From NCBI GenBank assembly GCA_951640165.1, contig OX621258.1, forward strand, positions 9,199,501 through 9,263,500: 64,000 nt of DNA. Direction: 5' to 3'. The DNA comes from Pseudoips prasinana. Taxonomy: Eukaryota > Arthropoda > Insecta > Lepidoptera > Nolidae. The position numbers and the translations under genes were made by a program. Positions 40,610 through 51,598 of this stretch are shown in pieces. Position 1 is the first letter of the stretch; the number at the start of each line of letters is the position of its first letter. A model generated the notes under the pieces. It saw only the letters and a list, made by a program, of their open reading frames with translations. It made no database searches and was not told where the DNA came from.

Positions 40610-42685
40610 ATTGATTGAAATTGTTCAAAAAATGTATGACAGTTTCACAAAGGCTATGCAATGAAAAGGAGATAAATAATGCAAAAAATGTGTGTAAAAC
40701 TTCGTGGAAAATCATTAAAAACAATACTTTGACAAAAAAGTCGGAAAATTATATAAATGACATAATGTATAATAATAAATTGTATACGGATTCCATTGAC
40801 ATTGCTAATCTATTTAATGAATATTTAATAAATTTAACTTGCCAGGACGATAAAATTCCATCAACAAAATATAATTTAAAGATAGAGCCAAATAATCATT
40901 CCTTATTCCTAATACCGACTAGTGAACTTGAGATTTTCAATGTAATAATGGCACTCAAAAATACTGACGCTGTAGGATATGACGAGATATCTACAAAAAT
41001 CATTAAATCTTGTTGTAGAGAGATCTTATCCGTATTGAATTATTTGATTAACTTATCCTTTACGCAAGGTGTATTCCCGGAAAAACTTAAAATATCAAAA
41101 ATAAAACCATTATTTAAGAAAGGTGATAAGAGAAACCTAAATAATTATAGACCTATTGCCCTTATACCTATTTTATCTAAAATATTTGAAAAGATTATGC
41201 AGAAACGTCTTACAAACTTTTTGGATAAATTCAATATAATAAACCCTGATCAAAATGGTTTCCAAAAGGGAAAATCAACCACCTTGGCAGCTTTTAACCT
41301 TATGACCAGTATTATAGAAAACGTTAATCGGAAGACACCAACTACTGGAATCTTCTTTGATATGAGTAGAGCATTTGACATGGTCTCTCACTCGTTATTG
41401 GTAACCAAATGTGAAATCTATGGCATTCGGGGTCAACCATTATCGTGGATACGAAGTTATCTATTAAATCGCAAACAGTTTGTAGAAATATCACACATAA
41501 ATAAACAAATGGAGGAAGATGTCAGTCAATCAACGACCATAATAAATGGAGTTGGCGTCCCTCAAGGTAGCATATTGGGTCCTTTACTCTTTCTTTTATT
41601 TATAAATGACCTGCCTAAGGTCACTGAACACCGATGTACATTATTTGCTGATGACATATCTGTCACTATACCATGCGTGAATAAACAAACATATAATGAT
41701 GACATCAATGACGCGATAGCTAACATTATACGTTGGTTACAATACAATAATTTAAAAGTGAATATGACGAAAACAATATTTATACAATTCGGTAATAAAC
41801 AAAGTACAAAACATAAACTTAAATTACATTATGAAGGTACTGACATAGTCGAAGCTAATGATACAACGTTTTTAGGCTTAGTATTAGATGACTGCTGCAC
41901 GTGGAAGAAACACGTTGAGAAGGTTTGCTCAAAAATAAATCGATTTGCGTATGTGTTATGGCGTCTAGCTAAAATAAGCAATATCAACACCGCACTAAAA
42001 GCCTACCATGGGTATGTGGCGTCAAACTTAAGGTATGGCGTACTGCTATGGGGGAACTCAGTAAAAATGGAAAGAACATTTATCTCACAAAAGCAATGTG
42101 TTCGTGCGATTTGTGACGTGTCACAAACAACAAGCTGTAGACCGATATTTAAGGATTTAAAGTTGCTAACGTTTCCAAGTATCTACATATATGAAGTTTG
42201 TAACTTTGTCAAAGACCATCCTGAATTATACAACAGAAGACATGAGTACAGTAAATACAAGACAAGATATCCGAACAAGCTGTTATTACCAGGAACAAAA
42301 ACAGACATCTCAGCCAGAAACTCATATCATATGTCGGTCAAAATTTACAACCATCTACCAGAAATTTATAAAATTTTGCCAAAATCTAAATTTAAAAAGC
42401 AATTATATAATTTACTGGCTGAGAAATGTTTTTATTCAATTAATGAGTTTTGACAATGTAAGATTAATGATAAAAATTATAAATAGAAATTTATTTGGCA
42501 TTAATCTATAGAAATAAGTGTATGTATAAGTTCTTAAATATTTTTATTATACTATAATGAATTATTAAATTTTAAAATGTATATTTGTATTCCGGAAATT
42601 GGCTAAATGTGAGAACTACAATAAAACCTACCACCTATGTACCTACCACATTTAACGCAAATAAAGAATCTTATCTTATCTTATC
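40610..42685 (+). mobile_element. LINE family A, 5'-truncated, recent
   Basis: A long undamaged ORF2 3' portion, a ~200-base 3' UTR and an AATAAAGAATCTTATCTTATC terminus (a short TTATC microsatellite, not poly-A). The endonuclease and ORF1 are lost by 5' truncation. Confidence 0.85.
40615..42453 (+). CDS. Reverse transcriptase, ORF2 3' portion (LINE A)
   Basis: 612 codons remain open. The first codon is TTG in a truncated frame, so this is a partial ORF2 rather than a gene with its own start. RT blocks in order: VGYDEISTKIIK, NNYRPIALIPILSKIFEK, NGFQKGKSTT, FFDMSRAFD (catalytic Asp), VGVPQGSILGPLLF, LFADDIS (the YxDD-equivalent FADD), then FLGLVLD and the C-terminal connection domain ending EKCFYSINEF. 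The set is complete, so RT chemistry is plausible, but without endonuclease the copy cannot retrotranspose alone. It is related to LINE B (7031-8917). CR1/jockey-group placement is inferred from motifs and the microsatellite tail. Confidence 0.88.
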   Translation: MKLFKKCMTVSQRLCNEKEINNAKNVCKTSWKIIKNNTLTKKSENYINDIMYNNKLYTDSIDIANLFNEYLINLTCQDDKIPSTKYNLKIEPNNHSLFLIPTSELEIFNVIMALKNTDAVGYDEISTKIIKSCCREILSVLNYLINLSFTQGVFPEKLKISKIKPLFKKGDKRNLNNYRPIALIPILSKIFEKIMQKRLTNFLDKFNIINPDQNGFQKGKSTTLAAFNLMTSIIENVNRKTPTTGIFFDMSRAFDMVSHSLLVTKCEIYGIRGQPLSWIRSYLLNRKQFVEISHINKQMEEDVSQSTTIINGVGVPQGSILGPLLFLLFINDLPKVTEHRCTLFADDISVTIPCVNKQTYNDDINDAIANIIRWLQYNNLKVNMTKTIFIQFGNKQSTKHKLKLHYEGTDIVEANDTTFLGLVLDDCCTWKKHVEKVCSKINRFAYVLWRLAKISNINTALKAYHGYVASNLRYGVLLWGNSVKMERTFISQKQCVRAICDVSQTTSCRPIFKDLKLLTFPSIYIYEVCNFVKDHPELYNRRHEYSKYKTRYPNKLLLPGTKTDISARNSYHMSVKIYNHLPEIYKILPKSKFKKQLYNLLAEKCFYSINEF

Positions 42686-42689
42686 CTAT

Positions 42690-43404
42690 TTATAATAAGT
42701 AGATCGGGCGATAGTTCAAATCGGACGTGACCAAAACTGAAAGCACAGAATATTTGATGAGTGTTAACAACTTTGTGGAGCTTATATGTATTCCATAATA
42801 GTTACAGGGAGTTAAAACAAAAGTTATTGAAACTATAGATAACTTGTTCGTCTAACACTCGACCCTAGTGGGGTAGGTAGGTAGGCTAGGTACATAATTT
42901 GAATATATTAAGTAACCTTTCTTTTACAAATATATTTCAATGCGGCTTTGAAGTGCATCTTAATTTTTAGAGTTGTGAGACATACTTGTAAATTAAAACA
43001 CTCCAAACGAAAAAAAAGTAAAAAGTATGGGCAAAATGATTTTCTCTTAACTCTTAAAAAAACTAAACTACTTGTTTTAGCTTGATCCATGATATGTTTG
43101 GAAAACACGATTCTATTCTAGAATCGTTTTTTCCAAATTCTCATCGCCTCGTGGCGTAAAAGTTTGGAAAACACAATTAGCCGGACACGGTAAAAAGGCA
43201 ATTAAAACTATTCAAACACAAAAGTATGACCAATCTATGAATTACTTTGACCGGACAATATATGTAGGTATCTACGACCAATATTATATAAAGTAGCCCA
43301 ACACATGAAATTCCAAATTAAAAAAAATAAAAATTATGTAATTTTTAAACACAATATGCCATCCAACTGAACACATAAACAAAACACAAGTTTCTAAATT
43401 ATAA
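42690..43404. other. Unassigned stretch with one hairpin
   Basis: TTTGGAAAACACGATTCT at 43096 pairs with AGAATCGTTTTTTCCAAA to form a hairpin. No gene is seen. Confidence 0.35.
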
Positions 43405-43586
43405 TAATATCCTCAAACTTTATTAACGCACGGCCATCTGATCTCAAATACTTATATAGATAATTCAACACAGACTCAGGACAAACAGACATGTTCATGC
43501 ACACGAATATCTATCTTGGGCGGGAATCGAACCCACGATCAGCGACGTGAAAGGCAAGTATCTACAAACTACGCCACCCAGGTAAT
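43405..43586 (-). mobile_element. SINE-3 with internal deletion
   Basis: The head (GTGGGTTCGATTCCCGCCC) and part of the body; the CCATAGTACAAGC tail block has been deleted. Confidence 0.65.
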
Positions 43587-43604
43587 AATAATAATATTTT
43601 TTTT

Positions 43605-43859
43605 AAATAATATCGAGGGACAATGTCACACAGATCATCCTAGCTTCAAACTAAGCAAAGCTTGTACTGTGGGTACCAGGCGACGATATACATACTTATA
43701 TAGATAGATAAATACTTAAATACCTACATAGAAAACATCCATGACTCAGAAACAAATATTCGTGCTCATCACACAAATATTTGCACTTACCGGGATTCGA
43801 ACCCAGGACCACCAGCTTCGTAGGCAGGAGCACTACCAACTAGGCTACGGTGACCGTCA
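43605..43859 (-). mobile_element. SINE-1, full length
   Basis: Intact boxes on the minus strand; it directly follows a SINE-3. Confidence 0.85.
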
Positions 43860-44429
43860 GTAATTATTGTTCTTTCGTGTACCTACTGTTGGTTATTTTT
43901 TTTATGCTGAATGGGTTTGCGTTGGACCACAATCCCACCTGATGGTAAGTGAAGATGTGGTCGAAGGTAGACCGCGCGTGCCCATAAGATGCCTGTTCAC
44001 TCTAGCGAGTTCACTCTTCATATATTCTAGGTGTAAACGAATGTTGTTGAACCAAATAAATAAATAATTAAATTTCTATGTGGTGACTCCATTACAAACA
44101 GATTATATAGCAGATGGAATTCAAATCAAATCTATAAGTAGTGGCGTACATTACGACAAAGAGTACGTGACACGAACTTGGCAGATACGTGACACTTAAA
44201 CAGAGTTTTCCGCCTGAACTCTTGCCGACAAGCTGTCAGTAAAGTAATTAACCGACTTCAAAAGAAGGAGGGTATCAATTTGAATATTTCTCTTTTGTAT
44301 GTATGTTACGTAAATTCATTGTTTATGAACCAATTAAAAAAAACACATCGGTATATATGAATCGGAATACACAAAAATGGTAGACCTTAGCTAGCCTACC
44401 TAGACCTTACCTAGCTTATGTTTTAAATA
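43860..44429. other. Mostly unassigned
   Basis: CACCTGATGGTAAGTGAAGA near 43936 resembles a common dispersed repeat, and AACCGACTTCAAAAGAAGGA at 44250 echoes 33017. No gene. Confidence 0.3.
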
Positions 44430-45720
44430 CATTCAGTCAAAAAAGTATCAGGAATGGATGATTTGTTTATGGTTCCAAATTCAAATTTTTGTTTTTTTTT
44501 GTTGTTGTTAGATTGGCACAACTGTTTTCCATTTTGGCGCGGAGTTTGAGCTGCATCGGTTATTTATATTAAATACAGTGCTGGTTTTAGTAATATCATA
44601 TATAGTGTGTATTGCGAATTTCATAATGGACAAAAATATCAAACAAAGAGTATGTCTTAAATTTTGCATCGCTAATGGAATTTCGTGTTCGGAGTCACTG
44701 AAAATGTTACAGAAAGCTTACGGTGAATCGACTTTATCAAAAACTCGTGCTTATGAGTGGTCCAAAGCGTTCAAAAGCGGTCAAGATGTGATGAAAGATT
44801 TGCCTCGCTCTGGTAGGCCATCAACGTCTGCAAACTGAAGTTAACATCGCAAAAGTGAAGGAAATAGTGACTGAAAATCCTCATTCAACCCTGAGAGAGA
44901 TAGCCGCCAAATTTTCTGTATCTCACGAGTCGATTTGTACCATTTTAACTAATCATTTAGGTATGAAACATGGTGCCGCTCGGCTAGTCCCAAAAGATCT
45001 GAATTTTCTCCAAAAACTCAAACGCATGAAAGTCGCTGAGGACATGGTAGAAACGCATTGTTACTGGTGACGAGACGTGGGTTTACGAGTTTGACATGCA
45101 AACTAGTCAACAAGCTTCGGAGTGGCGCCTTCCGACTGAACCGAAATCGAAAAAACCACGCCATAGTCGATCAAAAGACAAAGTCATGTTGACTGTTTTC
45201 TTTGACTATCGCGGTGTTGTGCACTCTGAATTCTTACCGGAAGGTCGAACGGTAAATAAAGAATATTATTTGAGCGTTATGCGGCGTTTAAGAAAGCAAA
45301 TTCGACGAAAAAGGCCAGATTTGTGGAAAAACAATTGTTGGATTTTGCACCACGATAATGCACCTTCGCACAAGGCCATCATTGTGAACGAATTTTTGAC
45401 CAAACACTCAACAAATACCATCCAGCAACCACCATATTCACCGGATATGGCTCCAGCTGACTTCGTTATTTTTCCTAAACTCAAATTACCACTTCGTGGT
45501 ACCCGTTTTCAATCGGTAGAAGACATAAAGGAGAATTCGCGGCGAGAACTGCACACAATTCCGAAAGCAGCGTTTAAAAAATGCTTTGATGAATGGATTA
45601 TTCGTTGGCGTAAGTGTATCGTTTCTGAAGGAGCATACTTTGAAGGTGATAAAATAAATTTGGATGAAAAACAAACATTTTGTATATTATTGATCTTTTC
45701 CCGGTACTTTCTTGACAGAA
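44430..45720 (+). mobile_element. Second mariner lineage, inactive copy
   Basis: TA-flanked (44428-44429, 45721-45722). The left end CATTCAGTCAAAAAAGTATC and right end (complement) TTCTGTCAAGAAAGTACCGG are related but diverged. Encloses a broken transposase gene. About 1.29 kb. Confidence 0.85.
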
Positions 45721-45740
45721 TAATATTTTGGTTGATTTGA
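44626..45740 (+). pseudogene. Mariner transposase, frame-broken
   Basis: The N-terminal part (MDKNIKQRVCLKFCIANG... LPRSGRPSTSAN) reaches a stop at 44838. The second HTH part continues in another frame (VKEIVTENPHSTLREIAAKF) to 45070. The catalytic core is in a third (TGDETW, HHDNAPSHKA, YSPDMAPADF; 34 residues between the last two Asp). The join near 45050 also lacks several codons. The frame no longer stops at the usual ...GDKINLDE end and runs through the right terminal repeat to 45740. It resembles the insect mariner group often annotated as FLJ37770-like, distinct from the copy at 33.4 kb. Not functional. Confidence 0.88.
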
Positions 45741-46179
45741 TAATGATACGAAAGATAAGGTTTTAAATGATATATTAAAGGTATATAAACTATGATTATT
45801 AAATTGGTTAATAATAATTTATAAAATGATAAATTAAGAGCTAAAATGATTTGATTTGATGATTTGCGCGGCAATCGGAGCGGTTTCCGATTGCTTTGAT
45901 AATGTACCGATCGCGAGTTACTTACGAACTAACTTTATTTGCTAACAGTAGTTATTTTATATAATGTAAAATAATAGTAATGTAATAACATAAAAGCGCT
46001 GAGCTTTTCGGTCAATGTCCGAACAGGTAAGGTATGCATTCGGAATGGTTCCATATTTATTTAACTCCAATCGGTTATCGAGAACAAATATTGAAGTCGG
46101 ATTCACCAATATTTTTTAAACATAAAACCAATTTTAACTTTGCTCCTCGACAACAATTTATTTTAAAGACTGTAAAATA
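45741..46179. other. Unassigned stretch
   Basis: Contains a small hairpin CAATCGGAGCGGTTTCCGATTG at 45873-45894. No gene. Confidence 0.3.
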
Positions 46180-46262
46180 TATAATACCCTGATACTTTAT
46201 TCACGTACGGCCTTCTGATCCCATACTAAGCAGAACTTATACTATGGCAACCAGGTAAGTCA
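46180..46262 (-). mobile_element. SINE-3 tail fragment
   Basis: TTCACGTACGGCCTTCTGAT and ACTAAGCAGAACTTATACTA match the tail region only. Confidence 0.55.
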
Positions 46263-46300
46263 TCTACTACATATACAATACACAATATCTATCTCTTTAA

Positions 46301-47560
46301 CTGAGCTCATTCCTGTCTAAGAATGTCCTCTTTAATCCTTTACAATCCGGATTCCGTCCTGGTCATAGTACAGTCACCGCTCTTGTAAATATTACGGATG
46401 ATATTCGACTAGGTATGGAGTGTGGAAAGTTGACAGTTCTTGCGCTGCTTGATTTTAGCAACGCATTCAACACTGTCGACTTTGACATTCTACTTGGCAT
46501 ACTACGCTCACTTAATATATCTCCAATGGCAATTGATTGGTTTCGTAGTTACCTGTTCGGCCGTCAGCAACGGGTTCGCATCGATGATACCTACTCATCG
46601 TGGTGTTACACCAGCGCTGGCGTGCCACAGGGTGGCGTTTTATCTCCACTACTCTTCACTATATTTATAAATTCAATTTCCTCTCAGCTAACTTCTTCCT
46701 ACCACCTGTACGCTGACGACTTACAAATATATACCCAGATACCAGTTGAACATCTTAACGCTGGTATAGAGACTATCAACAATGATATGGCTAAAATTAA
46801 CACGTGGAGCATTAATCACGGCCTAACAGTAAACCCCTCCAAAACTCAAGTTATCATAATTGGCAGTTCTCGAATGCTTGGCAAAATTGACTGGACCCAT
46901 GCCCCTCAAGTAATGTTTAAGAATACAATTATTCCATTTAGTAAAAAGGTTAAAAACTTGGGGGTATACTTTGACGAGACATTATCATGGGCTCCACAAA
47001 TTGAACAAACCAGTCGCAAACTATACGCCGCAGCTGGGTCGTTGAGGCGCTTACGCAATTTTCTCCCAACTGCCACTAAAATTGCCCTGGCACAGTCCCT
47101 TCTTCTTCCAATCCTTGACTATGCTGATGCCAGCTATCTTGACCTTACGGAGGATAAACTAGATAAACTCGAGCGACTTCAAAACTTCTGCTTAAGGTTC
47201 ATATTTGGGCTCCGCAAATATGACCATGTCTCCGAATTTCGTAGAAAGCTCGAGTGGTTACCCATTCGCCTTCGCCGAAATACTCACATACTTTCTCTTC
47301 TATATAGTATTCTATTTAATCCCACATCTCCCTCTTACCTCAAGACTAGGTTTGAATTCCTATGTGATACACACTCTAGGCCCTTGAGATCGTCAGAGAA
47401 TCTGAAACTACATTTGCCCACTCATTCCACAAATTTCTATGACAAATCTTTTAGTGTTCAAGCCGCCCGTATGTGGAATTCACTGCCTCTAAACATCAGA
47501 CGCGCGCAATCTATAACTTCTTTTAAAACACTTTTAAAGAAATATTATTTATCACTCTAA
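46301..47560 (+). CDS. Reverse transcriptase, ORF2 3' portion (LINE D)
   Basis: An open frame of 419 codons with no break begins inside the RT fingers (LQSGFRPGHSTVTAL), so it has no genuine start. Later blocks: LLDFSNAFNTVD (catalytic Asp), AGVPQGGVLSPLLF, LYADDLQIY (YADD), then KNLGVYFD and a C-terminal region with RPLRSSENLKLHLP, FSVQAARMWNSLP and FKTLLKKYYLSL. The frame is undamaged, implying recent insertion. The YADDLQIY and tail type point to the CR1/Rex-like side of the jockey group; exact clade not determined. No endonuclease, so not autonomous. Confidence 0.88.
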   Translation: MSSFLSKNVLFNPLQSGFRPGHSTVTALVNITDDIRLGMECGKLTVLALLDFSNAFNTVDFDILLGILRSLNISPMAIDWFRSYLFGRQQRVRIDDTYSSWCYTSAGVPQGGVLSPLLFTIFINSISSQLTSSYHLYADDLQIYTQIPVEHLNAGIETINNDMAKINTWSINHGLTVNPSKTQVIIIGSSRMLGKIDWTHAPQVMFKNTIIPFSKKVKNLGVYFDETLSWAPQIEQTSRKLYAAAGSLRRLRNFLPTATKIALAQSLLLPILDYADASYLDLTEDKLDKLERLQNFCLRFIFGLRKYDHVSEFRRKLEWLPIRLRRNTHILSLLYSILFNPTSPSYLKTRFEFLCDTHSRPLRSSENLKLHLPTHSTNFYDKSFSVQAARMWNSLPLNIRRAQSITSFKTLLKKYYLSL

Positions 47561-47999
47561 TTTTTATCTCCAGCTTGAGATCTTCCACCTTCCTTCAGAA
47601 CTCCTTGATTCTTAATTATTATTGTTATTTATTTGAGTATATATATATTTTAAATATATATTTATATCTTAAATAGTAGGGATATATATGTATCTATATT
47701 CTATATATAATATATATATATATATATTTATATATACACAGTATATACTTAATTATTAGAAATTATATGTGTATATACCAGAATTATTTGTACAGAAGTA
47801 CATATATATGTTAATTTACATTAGTTGATGCACTGCCAATTACCACTTGTCTCCCTGCAGTGCTTTGGTTCACCCACGGTTGTCTGGAAGAGATTGCTAC
47901 ATTAGCGATAAGACCGCCGTTTGTACCTTATAGTTTTTAAGAACATTCATGTTACGATGTGATATTTTTATTTGGTGCAATAAAGTGTATCTATCTATC
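46301..47999 (+). mobile_element. LINE family D, 5'-truncated
   Basis: Partial ORF2, a ~440-base AT-rich 3' UTR with TATATA runs, then GATAAGACCGCC, GGTGCAATAAAGTG and a TATC microsatellite end. Further 3'-end copies lie at 18418-18610, 37728-38095, 48000-48145 and 48770-48850. Confidence 0.85.
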
Positions 48000-48145
48000 T
48001 TTATTGTACACCAAATAAATAACCAAATAGAACATGAATAGTAGTATGATAATGTACAATGGGCGGTCTTATCGCTAGCTGCGATTTCTTACAGACAACC
48101 TTAGGATGGACAAGAGTTGTATGAAATGAAAACGGGTAAAAGGTG
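48000..48145 (-). mobile_element. LINE D 3' tail, tail-to-tail copy
   Basis: Directly abutting the end of LINE D, the minus strand repeats the same UTR (GATAAGACCGCCCATTGTAC ... CAATAAA). Heavily 5'-truncated. Confidence 0.75.
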
Positions 48146-48392
48146 TAGCAAGTTCAGTAAAAGGACAAAGATTAAAAGAAACAGAAAAAGTAGGTATCAA
48201 GTATTAAGTAGTAGTACACGTACACTTTGTAGGTGAATATATAATTATCTAAAATACTATGTATACATAATTTATATGTAAAGCATGCAATATATATCTA
48301 CTAAATAAAATAAATAGATACAATAAATAATATTATATTTATATATATATATATATCAATCATATACATATATTTTATTAATGAGAGGATTT

Positions 48393-48543
48393 GTAGCAGT
48401 CTGGGTGTAATTATCTACATAAATATGAATATACAAAAAAAGTTGTATATGTTGTATATCAGTTATCTGGTTTCCATAGTACAAGCTCTGCTTAGGTAGG
48501 CATCAGCTGGCCGTGTGTAAATAATATCCCAGGATATTATTAA
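48393..48543 (+). mobile_element. SINE-3 body and tail
   Basis: GTCTGGGTGTAATTATCTAC through CCATAGTACAAGCTCTGC to CCCAGGATATTATT; the head is missing. Confidence 0.7.
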
Positions 48544-48549
48544 CTAGTA

Positions 48550-49257
48550 TATTTGGGGTGTTTTATGTATTTTTATAACGGGTCTCAATCGCGATAAATA
48601 TATAGGCAAATCATTACCTTGGTTACCCGACGTTTCGGCATGGATTGCACCAGCCGTATATAAAAATGTGTACAAATCACGAAAGTTTAAAAACGTTTTC
48701 TTTTATGTATCTTTATTATATTTCTAATATTTAATTGTGTGTACATAAATTTGAAATAAATAATTACATAAGTAGTTGTTTCTATACAATGGGCCTCATC
48801 ACTATAGCGATCTCTTACGGCAAAACCTGGATTGGATGGATTCATTCATACAAATATAAGCTTCACTTTCAATATTGGATGGCTCTCAAAATGATTTCTT
48901 TAAGTATATATATTTGAATACGGATTGATACCTAAAGATTTCACTTAACAGAAACCCACCCTATTTATACATTTCATGAAAGCCGAAAGCAAGAGTGTAA
49001 CCTCCTTTCAGGATTCCAATTTTTCAACGTTACACATATCAAATAAACATACCTTAGTTACGGAGGGCTTAAAAGAAAATCGGAAGAACGTACCCTTTCA
49101 TCACTAGCTTGGAAATCCTCTCAACAGCCTTATTTATTGACGTACCTGAAAAGGAAAATTATGTGAGATATATCAAAAAGTCATTTTATGTGTTTGCGAA
49201 ACGTATAAGAGTATAATATCAATATTCCTAAGTATCTGAAGATATTTAATTCATTTT
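48550..49257. other. Mostly unassigned
   Basis: Minus-strand LINE D UTR fragment (AGAGATCGCTATAGTGATGA) lies at 48770-48850. A CGACGTTTCGG motif lies near 48650. No gene. Confidence 0.35.
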
Positions 49258-49509
49258 GTCGGTCGCCATAGCCTAGTTGGTAGTGCTCCTGCCTACGAAT
49301 CTGCTGGTCCTGGGTTCGAATCCCGGTAAGTGCAAATATTTGTGTGATGAGCACGAATATTTGGTTCTGAGTCATGGATGTTTTCTATATATATAAGTAT
49401 TTATCTATCTATATAAGTATGTATATCGTCGCCTGGTACACCCATAGTACAAGCTTTGCTTAGTTTGGGGCTAGGATGATATGTGTGTCATTGTCCCCAG
49501 ATATTATAT
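49258..49509 (+). mobile_element. SINE-1, full length
   Basis: Box A TAGCCTAGTTGG and box B GGTTCGAATCC are intact; the tail ends CCCCAGATATTATATT. Confidence 0.85.
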
Positions 49510-49526
49510 TAGAAGGAACCTCTGCG

Positions 49527-49618
49527 TTAGGTGCTAAATGCCAACTGCCCTCAATCGTTCCTAAGTGGTCGACGAAGTTAAGTAACACACGGTCTTGCCA
49601 TGGATAGGTTACATAGAT
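49527..49618 (+). mobile_element. 5S-derived SINE 5' fragment
   Basis: GACGAAGTTAAGTAACACAC and ACATAGATGG match the internal 5S region in order. The element is cut off at SINE-2, so the body is missing. Confidence 0.5.
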
Positions 49619-49621
49619 GGA

Positions 49622-49850
49622 TCTGACTGCCTCGTTGGTCTAGCGGTAGCGTGTTCACCCGCAGGAAACGAGGTCCTGGGTTCAAATGACGGGTCAGGGC
49701 AAAAGTGATTTTGAGACTTTTCTGTAAAAAGAAATTTTTTTGTCCGTACTCTGGTAGATATTCCCTCGGGTCGACTTCAACGCCCCCCACGGGATGAGAT
49801 GTGGTGATGATATTCTGATATTCGCCGCCATCACCACAAAGTGATTCCAG
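49622..49850 (+). mobile_element. SINE-2 head joined to a repeat Q fragment
   Basis: The head and proximal body of SINE-2 (GTTGGTCTAGCGGTAGCGTG) stop at 49745. Minus-strand repeat Q (AGATATTCCCTCGGGTCGAC) follows to 49850. Confidence 0.65.
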
Positions 49851-50186
49851 GTAATTATTGTTTTTGACTATAGCAAACCTTTTTCTTTTGGATAAGGCAT
49901 GGGGAATGCCTACACATGCCACCCGCAAAAAGTGTCTGCGGGTGGGTATGTCGGACTCGACTAAACCTAATCTGCCGTGGACTTCTTGGCGTCTGATGGG
50001 AGGAGCCCCGGGAACGCGGGTATGCTGCTTCGGGGCCCCCCTTTTGCACCATGTCCCAGATGGTCGGGACACGTATCCTGGGAGGGCTCGAAATTGGCCT
50101 CCCCTATTGCCGACTCCTGCCAGAACTACCTATAGCAAACCTATCTGCCGATAAACAGGTGTAGGTAATGACCTACAACGTAACAC
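49851..50186. other. Unassigned GC-richer block
   Basis: Bordered by two copies of CTATAGCAAACC (49869 and 50130), direct repeats about 260 bases apart. They may be a target duplication. The interior (CTGCGGGTGGGTATGTCGGA) is GC-rich, and open frames cross it on both strands without recognisable domains. Confidence 0.35.
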
Positions 50187-50360
50187 TGTCAGGCATGTCG
50201 GTTTCCTTACGATATTTCCTCCGTTTTAAGTATTAGATAATTTATTTCTATGATGGTATATCATGAATTCACAAAGACAGTGATGCGCGCCTAGGGTTTG
50301 AGCCGAGAACACAGTGTCAACAGTCCAACGGTCTTACCGTAGGTTATCTCGACTTATCGC
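50187..50360 (-). mobile_element. Possible SINE, tRNA-like head
   Basis: The minus strand shows GACTGTTGACACTGTGTTCT and GGCTCAAACCCTAGG (T-arm-like), then a body ending GGAAACCGACATGCC. Confidence 0.4.
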
Positions 50361-50366
50361 CTCACC

Positions 50367-50549
50367 TTACAGAAGACATTCCTTAATAATAACTGAATGT
50401 TGTGTTTGGAAGACTCAGCAACACTGGTTTCCTATCTCTTTTAAAGGCCGGCAACGCATCCGCGACCGCTCTGGTGTGGCGAGTGTACGGCGGCGGTGAT
50501 CACTTACCATCAGGTGACTAACTTGCACGTTTGTGGCCCTATTATATAC
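50367..50549 (+). mobile_element. Repeat P, shortened
   Basis: ACAGAAGACATTCCTTAATA, AAAGGCCGGCAACGCATCCG and GATCACTTACCATCAGGTGA are present in order; an internal block is missing. Confidence 0.6.
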
Positions 50550-50559
50550 AACATGTAAC

Positions 50560-51598
50560 GTAATTAACGCACACCCTCAAACACCCCAATTGGAATATTA
50601 TGTTCTAATCATAATACATGTGGGAGAAATTAAGTAAAAGGATTGTTTACTTACTAGTAACGCCATCTATTAGCGTTTGGAAAACACTACTCACAGAGTC
50701 AGTAGTTCGAGTCGAGGTTATCTATGAACTGTCGCATGTGACGTTTGACGTCAGTTGTCTAAGTGACATTAGTGTGTTAGCGACATGACACAATTGGCAT
50801 CCAGACTTCGACCGCGCCGGGTGTGCGCACTGATTCTTTTAACCACGTGCATGATGGCGGACACAGACGATGTTTCGGAGTTAAATCCGACAGAATCTCC
50901 GACATACATACATTGAATTTTTAATTTAACATGTATTGTATTGTTATTTACTAAATTAGTTTATTAAAGTAAAGTTTATTTTTCTTTATTTTATATTTGA
51001 TGATGGACTTTGTATGAATACAAATAAAAAGGCGATTTTAAAAGTCTTATTACTTTGAATTACGGTCCATTTAAATTTGTTTTGACTCTACAAGATTAAT
51101 GTGACAATAATTTCCGTAGTTTTAATTATTTTGTAATAAAAAATTACCTATAAGTATTAAAAATTATATGAATCGATTCAGTAAACGATTCTTAACAAAC
51201 TATTATCAGGATGTGCGTTAATTAAGTTACATATTGTATAGAAAAAAAAGATAGCCACTTTAGCTTTGACACACAAAATAATATGACTTTAATCTCGTGT
51301 CCGTTTTAATTAGACGGGGAGATCGATGTTGGTTATTTTCTTGTAATTGGCTTGTTTTTGGTAATGGATGGGCCGAATTAATTTCCGGACTGAACAAACA
51401 TTCTGATTGGATTTTGTATAATTATGTGTCAAGAATTTTCTCTCTGATCTTTTAAAACTTAGATTGAATCTTGAGCCAGTATTTTTTTAAAGAATAGTTT
51501 CCCACTTTGATTTCAATCCTTGTGTCGTTGTAAAGTACAAACACTAAATTGACGGAGACAAAGTACCTACATACACCCAGACTAACAAAACAAATAAA
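50560..51598. other. Unassigned, possibly single-copy
   Basis: No repeat family or open frame of note. ATGTGACGTTTGACGTCAG near 50736 holds a TGACGTCA-like site, of no proven meaning. Confidence 0.3.

Noticed and set aside
40615..42453. Autonomous retrotransposon
   Set aside because: The endonuclease and ORF1 are absent by 5' truncation, despite the intact reverse transcriptase.
49258..49340. Possible tRNA genes wherever box A and box B occur (about 25 places)
   Set aside because: The units are followed by conserved SINE bodies and recur in many copies. The cloverleaf acceptor stems do not pair, so they are SINE heads.
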